From the NCBI RefSeq assembly GCF_008365375.1, contig NZ_QOKW01000001.1, positions 462,304 through 526,303 on the forward strand: 64,000 bases of DNA, read 5' to 3'. The position numbers and the translations under genes were made by a program. Source of the DNA: Roseomonas genomospecies 6. GTDB lineage: Bacteria; Pseudomonadota; Alphaproteobacteria; Azospirillales; Azospirillaceae. Below are positions 1 to 11,216 of the stretch, in pieces (within the stretch, counting starts at the first letter, position 1; every line of letters begins with the position of its first letter). The notes under the pieces are model-generated. The model saw only the letters and a list, made by a program, of their open reading frames with translations, was not told the DNA's origin and searched no databases.

Positions 1-71
1 GGGCGAACCCGCCGCCCGCTTTGCGTGTTTAGAGCATTCCGAGACCGATGCAACCTCCGTGGGAGACCTGC

Positions 72-290
72 ATGAAGTTCATCGAATTCACCGACCGCGC
101 CGGGGCGCCGGTCCTGATCAACGCCGCGGGTGTCCTGTACCTTCGCGGCACCGAGGGGGAGCGGACCGAGATCACCTTTGCCGGACGTGCCGAACCGCTG
201 GTGGTCGCCGCCCCGCTGGACGAGGTGGCCCGGACGCTGGAAGACGCCATGCCGGTACCGCCCGACCCCACCCTGGCGCTCGTCTCGTGA
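72..290 (+). CDS. small hypothetical protein, FlbD-like layout
   Basis: A 72-residue protein. The ATG at 72 is preferred because GGAGA lies at 62-66; the in-frame ATG at 48 has no comparable ribosome site. The sequence alternates short beta-type stretches (FIEFTD, PVLINAAGVLYLR, TEITFAG) and ends in an amphipathic helix (PLDEVARTLEDA). This strand-strand-helix layout resembles short FlbD-like proteins, but no defining motif proves membership and no flagellar genes are adjacent. No signal peptide or membrane segment is seen. The function is unknown. It converges with the small minus-strand gene at 316-489. Confidence 0.6.
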   Translation: MKFIEFTDRAGAPVLINAAGVLYLRGTEGERTEITFAGRAEPLVVAAPLDEVARTLEDAMPVPPDPTLALVS

Positions 291-315
291 CGGGCGGGCC
301 TCGCAGGTCCCGGCC

Positions 316-489
316 TCACACGTCGTAGATGGGGCCCGGCGTGGCCTTGTTCGCGCCGCCGCGCTTGCGCTCTTCCTTCTCGGTCAGTTCGGCCTCGCCG
401 CCCTGGTCCGGCTTGACGGTACCCTCGCGGGCCTCGTCGATTCCCTCGTCCTTGCCGGGCTGCGGGTCGGTCTTGCGGTCGTCGGTCAT
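316..489 (-). CDS. small charged, probably disordered protein (57 aa)
   Basis: A 57-residue reading frame with ATG at 489-487, TGA at 318-316 and GAGGA (499-495) five bases upstream of the start. The composition is almost entirely Asp, Glu, Lys, Arg, Gly, Pro and Gln, for example KTDPQPGKDEG and LTEKEERKRGG, with the hydrophobic end PGPIYDV. This suggests an intrinsically disordered soluble protein. The function is unknown. The good ribosome site and normal GC codon bias support it as a real gene. Confidence 0.55.
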   Translation of the reverse strand: MTDDRKTDPQPGKDEGIDEAREGTVKPDQGGEAELTEKEERKRGGANKATPGPIYDV

Positions 490-656
490 GACGGTCCTCG
501 TTCCGGTTTTCGGTTCACCGTCTTCAACATTCCGGGGGCCGCGGCGTTGCGCCCCGCGCCCTCCCCTTCCGGAAGGCTGATGCGCGCGTGGCGCGGGTTG
601 CCGGACGCCGCGCGCTCCATCACTTTTCGGGGCGGAGACAAACCGGAAGGACCGCC

Positions 657-1358
657 ATGATCGACCTCCATTACTGGCCGACCCCCAACGGGCACAAGAT
701 CACCCTCTTCCTGGAGGAAGCGGGGCTGGACTACACCATCCATCCCGTGGACATCTCGGCCGGCGACCAGTTCAAGCCGGATTTCCTGGCGATCTCCCCG
801 AACAACCGCATGCCGGCCATCGTGGACCACGCCCCGGCGGACGGCGGGGAGCCTGTGTCCGTCTTCGAATCGGGCGCGATCCTGACCTATCTGGCGGAAA
901 AGACCGGCAAATTCCTGCCCGCCGACCCGCGGGGCCGCAAGACCGTTCTGGAGTGGCTGTTCTGGCAGGTGGGGGGCCTTGGCCCGATGGCCGGGCAGAA
1001 CCACCATTTCGTGCAGTACGCGCCCGAACAGATCCCCTACGCCATCGACCGCTACGTGAAGGAAACCAACCGCCTCTACGGCGTCCTGAACAAGCGTCTG
1101 GCGGGCCGGGCCTTCATCGCGGGGGACGATCTCACCATCGCCGACATGGCCTGCTACCCTTGGATCGTCCCGCACGAGCGGCAGCGCCAGAACCTCGCCG
1201 ACTTCCCGGAGCTGAAGCGCTGGTTCGAATCGATCCAGGCCCGCCCGGCGACGGTCCGCGCCTATGAGAAGGGCGCGGAACTGGCCAAGCGCCCGTCGGT
1301 CACCGACGAGGGCAAGAAGATCCTGTTCGGCCAGACCGCGGCGAACGTTCAGAAGTGA
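657..1358 (+). CDS. yfcG: glutathione S-transferase family, YfcG-like disulfide reductase
   Basis: A 233-residue cytosolic thioredoxin-fold plus helical GST protein. The start ATG at 657 follows GGAAGG at 645-650. The N-terminal half carries PTPNGHKITLFLEEAGL and the SPNNRMPAIVDH and FESGAILTYLAEKTG signatures that bind glutathione. The central FWQVGGLGPMAGQNHHF block is typical of YfcG/Nu-class enzymes, which use two glutathione molecules and act as disulfide-bond reductases rather than classical transferases. The helical C-domain spans roughly residues 90-210. It appears monocistronic and is followed directly by a long palindromic repeat. From memory it is very close to Escherichia coli YfcG along its whole length. 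Confidence 0.88.
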   Translation: MIDLHYWPTPNGHKITLFLEEAGLDYTIHPVDISAGDQFKPDFLAISPNNRMPAIVDHAPADGGEPVSVFESGAILTYLAEKTGKFLPADPRGRKTVLEWLFWQVGGLGPMAGQNHHFVQYAPEQIPYAIDRYVKETNRLYGVLNKRLAGRAFIAGDDLTIADMACYPWIVPHERQRQNLADFPELKRWFESIQARPATVRAYEKGAELAKRPSVTDEGKKILFGQTAANVQK

Positions 1359-1369
1359 TGATGAATGTC

Positions 1370-1573
1370 CCCTCTCCCGCCCCGGGAGAGGGTGGCGCCA
1401 GAGGCGCCTCTCACGCTGGCTGAAAGCCAGCGCTGACGGCGACAGGCGGATGCCATTGGCATCCGCTGAGAGCCGGGTGAGGGTCGTACGAGGATTGAAG
1501 CGCTGATCCTTGGCTGTACCCTCACCCTCCCGCCGCAAAGCGGCGGGTCCCTCCCTCTCCCGGGGCGGGAGAG
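1370..1573. repeat. composite palindromic repeat, copy 1 (~204 bp)
   Basis: A GC-rich element built of nested inverted repeats. The ends are CCCTCTCCCGCCCCGGGAGAG and its near-complement CTCTCCCGGGGCGGGAGAG. Internal hairpins include GGCGCC..GGCGCC, GCTGG..CCAGC, GCGGATGCC..GGCATCCGC and CCGCCGCAAAGCGGCGG. The reverse complement matches 10994-11194 nearly end to end, so this is a dispersed family. It lies between two convergent genes and has no coding potential. It may act as a terminator or as a REP/BIME-like element. Confidence 0.85.
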
Positions 1574-1586
1574 TGCAACGAAGCCA

Positions 1587-2372
1587 TCACTGCGCCGTCC
1601 AGCCGCCGTCCATCAGCAGGCTGGCGCCGGTCATCTGCGCCGCCGAGTCGGAGCACAGGAAGACCGCCAGCCCGCCCAGCTCGTCCGGCGTCACGAAGGC
1701 GCCGGAGGGCTGCTTGGCGCCCAGAAGTTCCGCCCGCGCCTGCGGTTCCGGGATGTTCTTGGAGGAGGCGATGGCGTCGATCTGCTTCTGCACCAGCGGG
1801 GTCAGCACCCAGCCCGGACAGATGGCGTTGCAGGTGATGCCCGTCCCCGCCGTCTCCAGCGCCACCGTCTTGGTCAGACCGACCACGCCGTGCTTGGCCG
1901 CGACGTAGGCCGCCTTGTTGACCGACGCGACATGGCCGTGCACCGAGGCGATGTTGAGGATGCGCCCCCAGCCGCGCCGCTTCATGCCCGGCAGGGCGTG
2001 GTGGATGCCGTGGAAGACCGCCGACAGGTTGAGCGCGATCACCGCGTCCCAGCGCTCCGCCGGGAAGTCCTCGACCGGGGCGACGTGCTGGATGCCCGCG
2101 TTGTTCACCAGCACGTCGACGGAACCGAAGGTCTCCTCCGCGTGGGCGATCAGCGCGGCGATCTCCGAGGGCTTCGACAGGTCGGCGCCGTGATAGCCGA
2201 CGCGCACCCCGAACTCCGCGGCCAGACCGGCACGCAGCTCTTCGATGGCGCCCACCTCGCCGAAGCCGTTCAGCACCACGTCCGCCCCGGCCCCAGCCAA
2301 AGCCCGCGCGATGCCCAACCCGATCCCGCTGGTCGAGCCGGTGACCACCGCGACCTTCTGAGTCAAGGTCAT
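1587..2372 (-). CDS. bdhA: D-3-hydroxybutyrate dehydrogenase
   Basis: A 261-residue short-chain dehydrogenase that oxidises D-3-hydroxybutyrate to acetoacetate with NAD. The Rossmann glycine motif is TGSTSGIGLG near residue 11. NNAG is present, the catalytic Ser is in NIASVHG, and the catalytic Tyr-x3-Lys is in AAYVAAKHG. The C-terminal part has the family's CPGWVLTPLVQKQI stretch. Length and motifs fit PHB-cycle BdhA. It is the last gene of a minus-strand operon, 67 bp after the acetoacetyl-CoA synthetase gene. Together these convert 3-hydroxybutyrate to acetoacetyl-CoA. Confidence 0.9.
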   Translation of the reverse strand: MTLTQKVAVVTGSTSGIGLGIARALAGAGADVVLNGFGEVGAIEELRAGLAAEFGVRVGYHGADLSKPSEIAALIAHAEETFGSVDVLVNNAGIQHVAPVEDFPAERWDAVIALNLSAVFHGIHHALPGMKRRGWGRILNIASVHGHVASVNKAAYVAAKHGVVGLTKTVALETAGTGITCNAICPGWVLTPLVQKQIDAIASSKNIPEPQARAELLGAKQPSGAFVTPDELGGLAVFLCSDSAAQMTGASLLMDGGWTAQ

Positions 2373-2439
2373 GGCTTATCCTCTGTTGTCTTGATGGTTC
2401 AAGTCCCCTCCCCCCTCCGGGGAGAGGGCTGGGCGCTGG

Positions 2440-4419
<1,980 letters not shown>

Positions 4420-4456
4420 CGTGCTGATCCTGTTTCTTCGTTTTTATGGTTCAGGC

Positions 4457-5458
4457 TTACCGGCGGCTGAACCGCGCCTGAAGCTCGCCCACGATGCCGC
4501 GGCGGAAGACCAGCACGCAGACCACGAAGATCGCGCCGATCACCACCGGAACCGGCATGCTGGTGGCCGCCAGATAGCTTTCCAGCGTGACGACGACCGC
4601 CGCGCCCACCACCGGGCCGAGCAGCGTGCCCATGCCGCCGAGCAGAGTCATCAGCACCACCTCGCCCGACATCTGCCACGTCACGTCGGTCAGCGAGGCG
4701 AGCTGGAAGACCAGCGCCTTGGTTCCGCCCGCCAGCCCGGCGAGGCTCGCCGACAGGACGAAGGCCAGCAGCTTGTAGCGCTCCGTCCGGTAGCCCAGCG
4801 ACACGGCGCGCGGTTCGTTCTCGCGGATCGCCTTCAGCACCTGGCCGAAGGGCGAATGGACCGCCCGCCAGACCACCGCGAAGCCGAACAGGAACACCGC
4901 CAGCACGAAGTAGTACATGGACAGGGAATTGTTGAGGTCGATCACCCCGAACAGATGCCCGCGCGGCACCGCCTGGATGCCGTCCTCGCCGCCGGTGAAC
5001 TTGAGCTGCAGCGCCATGAAGAAGACCATCTGCGACAGCGCCAGCGTGATCATGGCGAAGTAGATGCCCTGCCGCCGGATCGCCAGCGCCCCGAAGGCGA
5101 GACCCAGCAGGGCGGAGAAGCCGGCGCCGAGCAGGATGCTGACCTCCGGCCCCAGCCCCCAGACCTTGGCGGAATGGGCGGTGATGTAGGCCGCCCCGCC
5201 GAAGAAGGCGGCGTGGCCGAAGCTGAGCAGTCCGGCGAAGCCGATCAGCAGGTTGAAGGCGCAGGCGAACAGCGCGAAGCACAGCACCTTCATCACGAAG
5301 ACGGGGTACAGCACGAAGGGTGCCGCCAGCGCGATGAGCAGGCCGATGCCGAGGATCGCGGCGTTCCGGGCGGTGTCCTGCCCCGGGCGGCGCAGCGCGA
5401 TGGTGGTCGTCTGGGTATCGGCCGTATTGACGTTGGCCGTCTTGATTTGGGTGGCCAT
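4457..5458 (-). CDS. livM: ABC transporter permease, LivM family
   Basis: A 333-residue inner-membrane permease of the hydrophobic amino-acid (HAAT/Liv) ABC family, with many membrane helices. It shows the LivM signature FAGLLSFGHAAFFGGAAY followed by the cytoplasmic coupling region ENEPRAVSLGYRTERYK, which contacts the ATPase. It starts 3 bp after livH and lies upstream of the acetoacetyl-CoA synthetase gene. The family usually imports branched-chain amino acids, but also urea, amides and short carboxylates. The true substrate cannot be read from the sequence. Confidence 0.88.
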   Translation of the reverse strand: MATQIKTANVNTADTQTTTIALRRPGQDTARNAAILGIGLLIALAAPFVLYPVFVMKVLCFALFACAFNLLIGFAGLLSFGHAAFFGGAAYITAHSAKVWGLGPEVSILLGAGFSALLGLAFGALAIRRQGIYFAMITLALSQMVFFMALQLKFTGGEDGIQAVPRGHLFGVIDLNNSLSMYYFVLAVFLFGFAVVWRAVHSPFGQVLKAIRENEPRAVSLGYRTERYKLLAFVLSASLAGLAGGTKALVFQLASLTDVTWQMSGEVVLMTLLGGMGTLLGPVVGAAVVVTLESYLAATSMPVPVVIGAIFVVCVLVFRRGIVGELQARFSRR

Positions 5459-5461
5459 GGC

Positions 5462-6349
5462 TCAGCGCTCCCGTCCGAAGAGGCCCGCGGGCTTGATGAG
5501 AAGGACGATCGCCATCACGACGAACACCACGATGTTGGAGGCCTCCGGGTAGAAGACCTTGGTCAGGCCCTCCAGCAGCCCCAGCCCCAGGCCGGTGACG
5601 ATGGCGCCCAGGATCGACCCCATGCCGCCGATCACCACCACCGCGAAGACCACGATGATCAGGTTGGTGCCCATCAGCGGCGACACCTGATAGATCGGCG
5701 CGGCCAGCACCCCGGCCAGACCGGCCAGAGCCACGCCGAAGCCGTAGGTGGCGGTGATCATCACCGGCACGTTGATGCCGAAGGCCTGGACCAGCACCGG
5801 ATTCTCCGTCGCGGCGCGCAGATAGGCGCCGAGCCGCGTCCGCTCGATGGCGTACCATGTCCCGAAGCAGACGATCAGCGAGGCGACGACGACCCAGCCG
5901 CGGTAGTTGGGCAGGAACATGAAGCCCAGATTCTGACCGCCGCGCAGCGCGTCCGGGATGGGGTAGGGCTGGCCCGACACGCCGTAGAAGTGGCGGAAGG
6001 CGCCTTCCATGATGAGGGCGAGGCCGAAGGTCAGCAGCAGGCCGTAGAGATGGTCGAGCTTGTAGAGGCGCGACAGCATGGTCTTTTCCAGCACCACGCC
6101 CAGCAACCCGACGATCAGCGGCGACAGACCCAGCGCCCACCAGTAGCCGAGGCCGAGCTTGGTCAGCAGCAGCCACGCCACGAAGGCGCCGATCATGTAG
6201 AGCGCGCCGTGGGCGAAGTTGATGACGTTCAGCATGCCGAAGATGACCGCCAGCCCAAGGCTGAGCAGCGCGTAGAAGGACCCGTTGATAAGGCCGAGCA
6301 GAAGCTGGCCGAACAGGACCTGGGGCGGCACCCCCAGCAAGTCGAACAT
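5462..6349 (-). CDS. livH: ABC transporter permease, LivH family
   Basis: A 295-residue membrane permease, partner of LivM in a HAAT-type ABC importer. It is mostly hydrophobic, with typical LivH features: NGSFYALLSLGLAVIFGMLNVINFAHGALYM is split over the first two helices, the coupling loop is TRLGAYLRAATENP, and the glycine-rich GVLAAPIYQVSPLMGTNL segment follows. The C terminus VLLIKPAGLFGRER is characteristic. A palindromic repeat separates it from the binding-protein gene upstream, so expression of the membrane part may be set separately from that of the binding protein. Confidence 0.88.
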   Translation of the reverse strand: MFDLLGVPPQVLFGQLLLGLINGSFYALLSLGLAVIFGMLNVINFAHGALYMIGAFVAWLLLTKLGLGYWWALGLSPLIVGLLGVVLEKTMLSRLYKLDHLYGLLLTFGLALIMEGAFRHFYGVSGQPYPIPDALRGGQNLGFMFLPNYRGWVVVASLIVCFGTWYAIERTRLGAYLRAATENPVLVQAFGINVPVMITATYGFGVALAGLAGVLAAPIYQVSPLMGTNLIIVVFAVVVIGGMGSILGAIVTGLGLGLLEGLTKVFYPEASNIVVFVVMAIVLLIKPAGLFGRER

Positions 6350-6399
6350 GACCGTCCCTCCCTATGTATCGGATTTTTGATTTTTTGTTTGGGTGCTTG

Positions 6400-6490
6400 G
6401 GGTGGGCCCCTTCCCCAACCCTCCCCCACCTTCGGTGAGGGAGGGGACTTAGCCCTCCCCCGCGAAGTGGGGGAGGGTTGGGTGGGGACC
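6400..6490. repeat. short GC-rich palindromic repeat (REP-like)
   Basis: A palindromic element containing GTGGGCCCCTTCCCCAACC, CCTCCCCCACCTTCGGTGAGG and GTGGGGGAGGGTTGGGTGGGG. The same motif set occurs at 18193-18280 and, in degenerate form, inside cobG at 15356-15545. It lies between the binding-protein gene and livH inside the operon. Such structures often stabilise the upstream mRNA or attenuate read-through. Confidence 0.75.
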
Positions 6491-6502
6491 CGTCTCAGAA
6501 CC

Positions 6503-7705
6503 TTACTTCACCAGCGAACAACCGCTCTTGGCCGGGTCCAGGAACGCCTGCTCGGCGGGGATCGTCTTCACGACCTTGTAGTAGTCCCAGGCGGCCTTGG
6601 ACTCGGCCGGGGTCTTCACCTGGGCCAGATACATGTCGTGGAACATGCGGCCGTTCGCGGCGATCTTGCCGTTCTTGGCGAACATGTCGTTCACCGGGGT
6701 CTCGCGCATCTTGGCGGCGACCTTGTCCGCATCGTCGCCACCCACGGCCTCGACCGCCTTCAGATAGTGGCGGACGGCGGAGTAGACGCCGGCCTGGACC
6801 ATGGTCGGCTTGCGGCCGGCCTTGGCCTCGAACTTCTTGGTCCACTCGCGGGTCTGCTCGTCCATGTCCCAGTAGAAACCGGTGGTCAGCAGAAGGCCCT
6901 GGGCGGCCTGGAGGCCCAGCGCGTTCACGTCGCTGATGAACAGCAGCAGGCCGGCGAGGCTCTGGCCCGACTGGGTGATGCCGAACTCCGACGCCTGCTT
7001 GACGGCGTTGGTGGCGTCACCGCCCGCGTTGGCGAGGCCGATCACGTCGGCCTTCGACGCCTGGGCCTGGAGCAGGTAGGACGAGAAGTCGGCGGTGCCC
7101 AGCGGATGGCGGACGTTGCCCGCGACCTTGCCGTCGAGCTGCTTGACCATCTTCGTGGTTTCATCCTCCAGCGAATGGCCGAAGGCGTAGTCCGCGGTGA
7201 TGAAGAACCAGTTCTTCTTGCCCTGCTCGACCAGCGCGCGGGCGGTGCCGGCGGCCATGGCGTAGTTGTCGTAGGTCCACTGGAAGCCGTAGGGGCTGCA
7301 GGACTTGCCGCTGAGGTCGGTCGAACCCGGACCGGACATCAGGAAGATGCGCTTCTTGTCCTTGGTGATGCCCTGAACCGCCAGAGCGGCGGCGGAGTTC
7401 GGCACGTCGGCGATGACGTCCACGTTGCCGGCGTCGATCCACTCGCGCGCCGTGTTGGCGGCGATGTCGGCCTTGTTCTGGTGATCGGCGACGACGATCT
7501 CGATCGGCGCGCCCGCGATCTTGCCGCCGAACTCCTCCGCCGCCAGACGCGCGGCGATGGCCGAGCCTTCGCCGGCGAGGTCGGCGTAGATGCCGGACCG
7601 GTCGTTCATGACGCCGATCTTGATCACGTTGTTGGAGACCTGCGCGTGCGCGGCGCCGGCGGTCAGCGCCAGCAGCGCGGTCCCGCAAAGCAACGTCTTG
7701 AGCAT
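6503..7705 (-). CDS. periplasmic substrate-binding protein of Liv-type ABC importer
   Basis: A 400-residue type-I periplasmic binding protein. The N terminus MLKTLLCGTALLALTAGAAHA is a clear Sec signal peptide with an AHA/Q cleavage site. The mature protein begins with the family pattern VIKIGVMNDRSGIYADLAG. Later blocks include FFITADYAFGHSLE and ADVIGLANAGGDATNAVKQA, as in LivK-like proteins annotated for amino-acid or organic-acid uptake. It is encoded between livF and livH. It determines substrate choice. The link to acetoacetate and hydroxybutyrate genes suggests a carboxylate rather than leucine, but that is inference. Confidence 0.87.
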   Translation of the reverse strand: MLKTLLCGTALLALTAGAAHAQVSNNVIKIGVMNDRSGIYADLAGEGSAIAARLAAEEFGGKIAGAPIEIVVADHQNKADIAANTAREWIDAGNVDVIADVPNSAAALAVQGITKDKKRIFLMSGPGSTDLSGKSCSPYGFQWTYDNYAMAAGTARALVEQGKKNWFFITADYAFGHSLEDETTKMVKQLDGKVAGNVRHPLGTADFSSYLLQAQASKADVIGLANAGGDATNAVKQASEFGITQSGQSLAGLLLFISDVNALGLQAAQGLLLTTGFYWDMDEQTREWTKKFEAKAGRKPTMVQAGVYSAVRHYLKAVEAVGGDDADKVAAKMRETPVNDMFAKNGKIAANGRMFHDMYLAQVKTPAESKAAWDYYKVVKTIPAEQAFLDPAKSGCSLVK

Positions 7706-7744
7706 TTCGAACTCCCTCCGATTGGATTTCTTGGTGTGATTGGA

Positions 7745-8459
<715 letters not shown>

Positions 8460-8467
<8 letters not shown>

Positions 8468-9224
8468 GCCCCACCTCACCCGTCCCCATGTAGGCTTCCA
8501 TGACCTGCGGATCGCGCGATACGACGTCGTATGCGCCCTCCGCCAGGATCTCGCCGCGGCGGAGCACGGTGATCGTGTCCGACAGATGGGCGACGACCGA
8601 CAGGTTGTGCTCCACCATCAGGATGGTGCGGTCGGCGGACACGCGCTTGATGAGGGCGGCGGTGCGCTCGATGTCCTCGTGGCCCATGCCGGCCAGCGGC
8701 TCGTCCAGCAGCATCACCTCCGGATCGAGCGCCAGCGTGGTGGCGATCTCCAGCGCGCGCTTGCGCCCGTAGGGCAGTTCCGCGGCGGTGTGGCCGGCCC
8801 AGGGGGTGAGGTTCACCGCCTCGATCAGTTCCTCGGCGCGGTCGTGCAGATCGTGCAGGCTGGCCTCCGGCTTCCAGAAATGGAAGCTGGTGCCGCGCGG
8901 GCGCTGGAGCGCGACGCGGACATTCTCCAGCACGCTGAGGTGCGGGAAGACGGCGGAGATCTGGAAGGACCGCACCATGCCGAGCAGCGCCACGTCGGCG
9001 GGCTTCATGGCGGTGATGTCGCGCCCCTTGTAGAGGATCTGGCCGCGCGTCGGCGTCAGAAACTTGGTCAGCAGGTTGAAGACCGTGCTCTTGCCCGCCC
9101 CGTTCGGGCCGATCAGCGCATGGATGGTGCCGCGGCGGACCTGGAGGTTCACCTCCTTCACCGCGATGAAGCCCTTGAACTCCTTCGAGAGTCCGCGCGC
9201 TTCCAGAATGATGTCGTCGGCCAT
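8460..9224 (-). CDS. livG: ABC transporter ATP-binding protein, LivG family
   Basis: A 254-residue ATPase, first gene of the minus-strand transporter operon. It has Walker A GPNGAGKST, the LivG-type signature ELPYGRKRALEIA, Walker B VMLLDEPLAGMGHED and H-loop MVEHNL. It forms the heterodimeric motor with LivF below LivH and LivM. The operon order is livG, livF, binding protein, livH, livM, acetoacetyl-CoA synthetase, bdhA. The promoter should lie in the AT-richer DNA at 9225-9480. Confidence 0.9.
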
Positions 9225-9687
9225 GGGTGCCGCTTGTCCCTCCCTGTTCGTCCGCGTCGTCTGCCGGTCCGCGTTTTTGATTGCGATGACATAAGCATGC
9301 GGCGTGCCAATTGGGTCTCAATCGGACAAGCCATTGAAATCGCTTCATTCATGAGAAGCAGTCATACGCACCGCACACTGTCCGGAGTGTCAGCATTCCA
9401 GACAGGCTGTATCGATCTTCCGACACACCAACGGCGGGATGGGCGGAGTGTCCCGGGTTTGATAAGGGCGCGGCGCATCAAGCGGGCGAACCACAGAGAC
9501 ACGGAGACACGGAGACACGGAGAGATTGATCGGGGCGCCCTGCCACCCCTGACACCGTGTCAAGGGGGCCGCACCCCTCTGTGCCTCTGTGTCTCTGTGG
9601 TAAAAGTCCGCCCCGCCCGCCCGGATCGCTCACGCCGTTCGCCGCCAAATGGCCGCTTGCAAATCGGGAGACCGCCTGCAATTCTGC
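9225..9687. other. non-coding divergent region between livG and the cobalamin riboswitch
   Basis: About 460 bp without a supported gene. The livG-proximal part (9270-9400) is less GC-rich than the surroundings and should contain the livG promoter. The middle holds a palindromic element at 9490-9601. The region just before the riboswitch should contain the cobW promoter. No confident -35/-10 pair was picked. Confidence 0.6.
9490..9601. repeat. CACAGAGACACGGAG-type palindromic element
   Basis: The left arm ACCACAGAGACACGGAGACA continues with two more CACGGAGA units. The right arm at 9576-9601 ends GTGTCTCTGTGGT, the complement of the left end. Between them sits TGACACCGTGTCA (9550-9562) flanked by C and G runs, giving a second nested hairpin. 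The element could form a long cruciform or RNA stem. Similar ACAGAG-rich dispersed repeats are known in many bacteria. It is not a CRISPR: there are no spacers. Confidence 0.75.
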
Positions 9688-9890
9688 GCGTCCGACGGTG
9701 CCCCGTCCGCCGTGAAGGCGCGGGGATAATAGGGAATGCGGTGCGGGCCCGGATGGGGTCCAACGCCGCGGCTGCCCCCGCAACTGTATGCGGCGAGTCC
9801 GCCTCCGAAAATGCCACGGGCCGACAGGCCGGGAAGGCGGGAGGCGAGATGGCGACCCGCGAGCCAGGAAACCTGCCGCCGGACCGACAT
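9688..9890 (+). promoter_or_regulatory. cobalamin (AdoCbl) riboswitch
   Basis: All recognisable core blocks of the cobalamin riboswitch are in order: GGGAATGCGGTGC at 9732-9744, the GCTGCCCCCGCAACTGTA junction at 9771-9788, and the B12 box GAGCCAGGAAACCTGCC at 9861-9877. An outer helix pairs GTCCG near 9690 with the GGAC segment near 9881. Eight bases downstream, TCCGCC (9899-9904) and GGCGGA (9911-9916) form a hairpin directly before the cobW ribosome site. This suggests translational control, with cobalamin binding shutting off cobW and the genes behind it. Confidence 0.92.
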
Positions 9891-9933
9891 TCATCCAATC
9901 CGCCGGGTGTGGCGGAGACAAGGAAACCGCATC

Positions 9934-10992
9934 ATGACCACCGGCCCGCTGACCGCCGGGAAGACCCCGGCCACCGTCATCACCGGCTTTCTCGGCGCCG
10001 GGAAGACGACGCTGATCCGCAGCCTGCTGGAACAGGCCGCCGGGCGCCGTCTGGCGCTGATCATCAACGAGTTCGGGGACGTCGGGATTGACGGCGAAAT
10101 CCTGCGCGCCTGCGGCGACCCGACCTGCACCGAGGACGACGTGATCGAGCTGGCGAACGGCTGCCTGTGCTGCACCGTCGCCGACGATTTCGTCCCGGCC
10201 ATCGAGAAGCTGCTGGCCCGCCCCCAGCCGCCGGAGCACATCATCATCGAGACGAGCGGCCTCGCCCTGCCGAAGCCGCTGGTCCAGGCTTTCCACTGGC
10301 CGGCGATCAAGACGCGGGTGACGGTGGACGGGGTGGTCGCGGTGGTGGACGCCGCCGCCGCGGCGGAGGGCCGCTTCGCCCCCGACCCGGCTGCGCTGGC
10401 CGCCCAGGCCGCCGACACCGGGCAGCTCGATCACGAGACCCCGGTGGAGGAAGTGTTCGAGGACCAGCTCCTCTGCGCCGACCTGATCGTGGTGAACAAG
10501 ACCGATCTGGTGGGGGCCGCCGATCTGGCGAAGGTCGAGGACCTGATCCGCGCCGCCATGGCGGAGGGCGGCACCGGACGCGAGGCCAAGATCCTGCGCG
10601 CCAGCAACGGCAAGGTCGATCCGGTGGTGCTTCTGGGCGTCGGGGCCGGGGCCGAGGACGACCTCGCCAACCGCCCCAGCCATCACGACGAGGAGGAGGG
10701 CCACGACCACGACGACTTCACCAGTTTCGTCGTGGAACTCGGCCCGCAGCCCGATCCGGCGGCCCTGGCGAAGACGCTGGAGCGCGTGGCCGCGGCGCAC
10801 GGCGTGCTGCGCCTGAAGGGCTTCATCGACGTGCCGGGCAAGCCGATGCGCCTGTTGGTGCAGGGCGTGGGAACGCGCATCCAGACCCATTTCGACCGTT
10901 TCTGGAAGCCCGACGAGCCGCGCCGCAGCCGTCTGGTGGTGATCGGCGAAACCGGCCTGGACCGCGACGCCGTGACCGCGGCGTTGAATTAA
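9934..10992 (+). CDS. cobW: CobW-family GTPase, cobalamin-cluster metallochaperone
   Basis: A 352-residue COG0523 G3E GTPase. Walker A is TGFLGAGKTTL. The conserved metal site CxCC lies in NGCLCCTV, a Glu-rich Mg/GTP region follows, and NKTD gives guanine specificity. A His/Asp/Glu-rich stretch (HHDEEEGHDHDD, about residue 250) separates it from the C-terminal CobW domain. It probably supplies cobalt to the cobaltochelatase encoded next by cobN. The start at 9934 follows GGAG/AAGGAAA and lies directly behind the cobalamin riboswitch. Confidence 0.93.
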   Translation: MTTGPLTAGKTPATVITGFLGAGKTTLIRSLLEQAAGRRLALIINEFGDVGIDGEILRACGDPTCTEDDVIELANGCLCCTVADDFVPAIEKLLARPQPPEHIIIETSGLALPKPLVQAFHWPAIKTRVTVDGVVAVVDAAAAAEGRFAPDPAALAAQAADTGQLDHETPVEEVFEDQLLCADLIVVNKTDLVGAADLAKVEDLIRAAMAEGGTGREAKILRASNGKVDPVVLLGVGAGAEDDLANRPSHHDEEEGHDHDDFTSFVVELGPQPDPAALAKTLERVAAAHGVLRLKGFIDVPGKPMRLLVQGVGTRIQTHFDRFWKPDEPRRSRLVVIGETGLDRDAVTAALN

Positions 10993-10993
10993 A

Positions 10994-11194
10994 CCCTCTC
11001 CCGTCCCGGGAGAGGGAGGGCCCCGCGCGGAGCGCGGGAGGGTGAGGGTCGCACGCGGAGGCCGCGCCGATCCTTGCCCGCACCCTCACCCGGCTCTCAG
11101 CGGATGCTACAGGCATCCGCCTGCCGCCGTCAGCGCTGGCTTTGCCAGCGCGAGAGGCGCCTTCGGCGCCACCCTCTCCCGGGGCGGGAGAGGG
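10994..11194. repeat. composite palindromic repeat, copy 2 (~201 bp, inverted)
   Basis: This is the reverse complement of the element at 1370-1573, with the same nested hairpins (GGCGCC pairs, CAGCGCTGG..CCAGCG, GCGGATGC..GCATCCGC). The variable stem in the middle differs in sequence but keeps pairing. It occupies almost the whole cobW-cobN gap, so it lies inside the riboswitch-led transcript, where it may modulate expression of cobN and later genes. Confidence 0.85.
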
Positions 11195-11216
11195 CGTGTT
11201 TGCAAAGCTGTAGCCC

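Noticed and set aside
9490..9601. Repeated ACACGGAG units looking like a CRISPR array
   Set aside because: The units are contiguous or part of a palindrome, with no unique spacers of regular length and no cas genes nearby.
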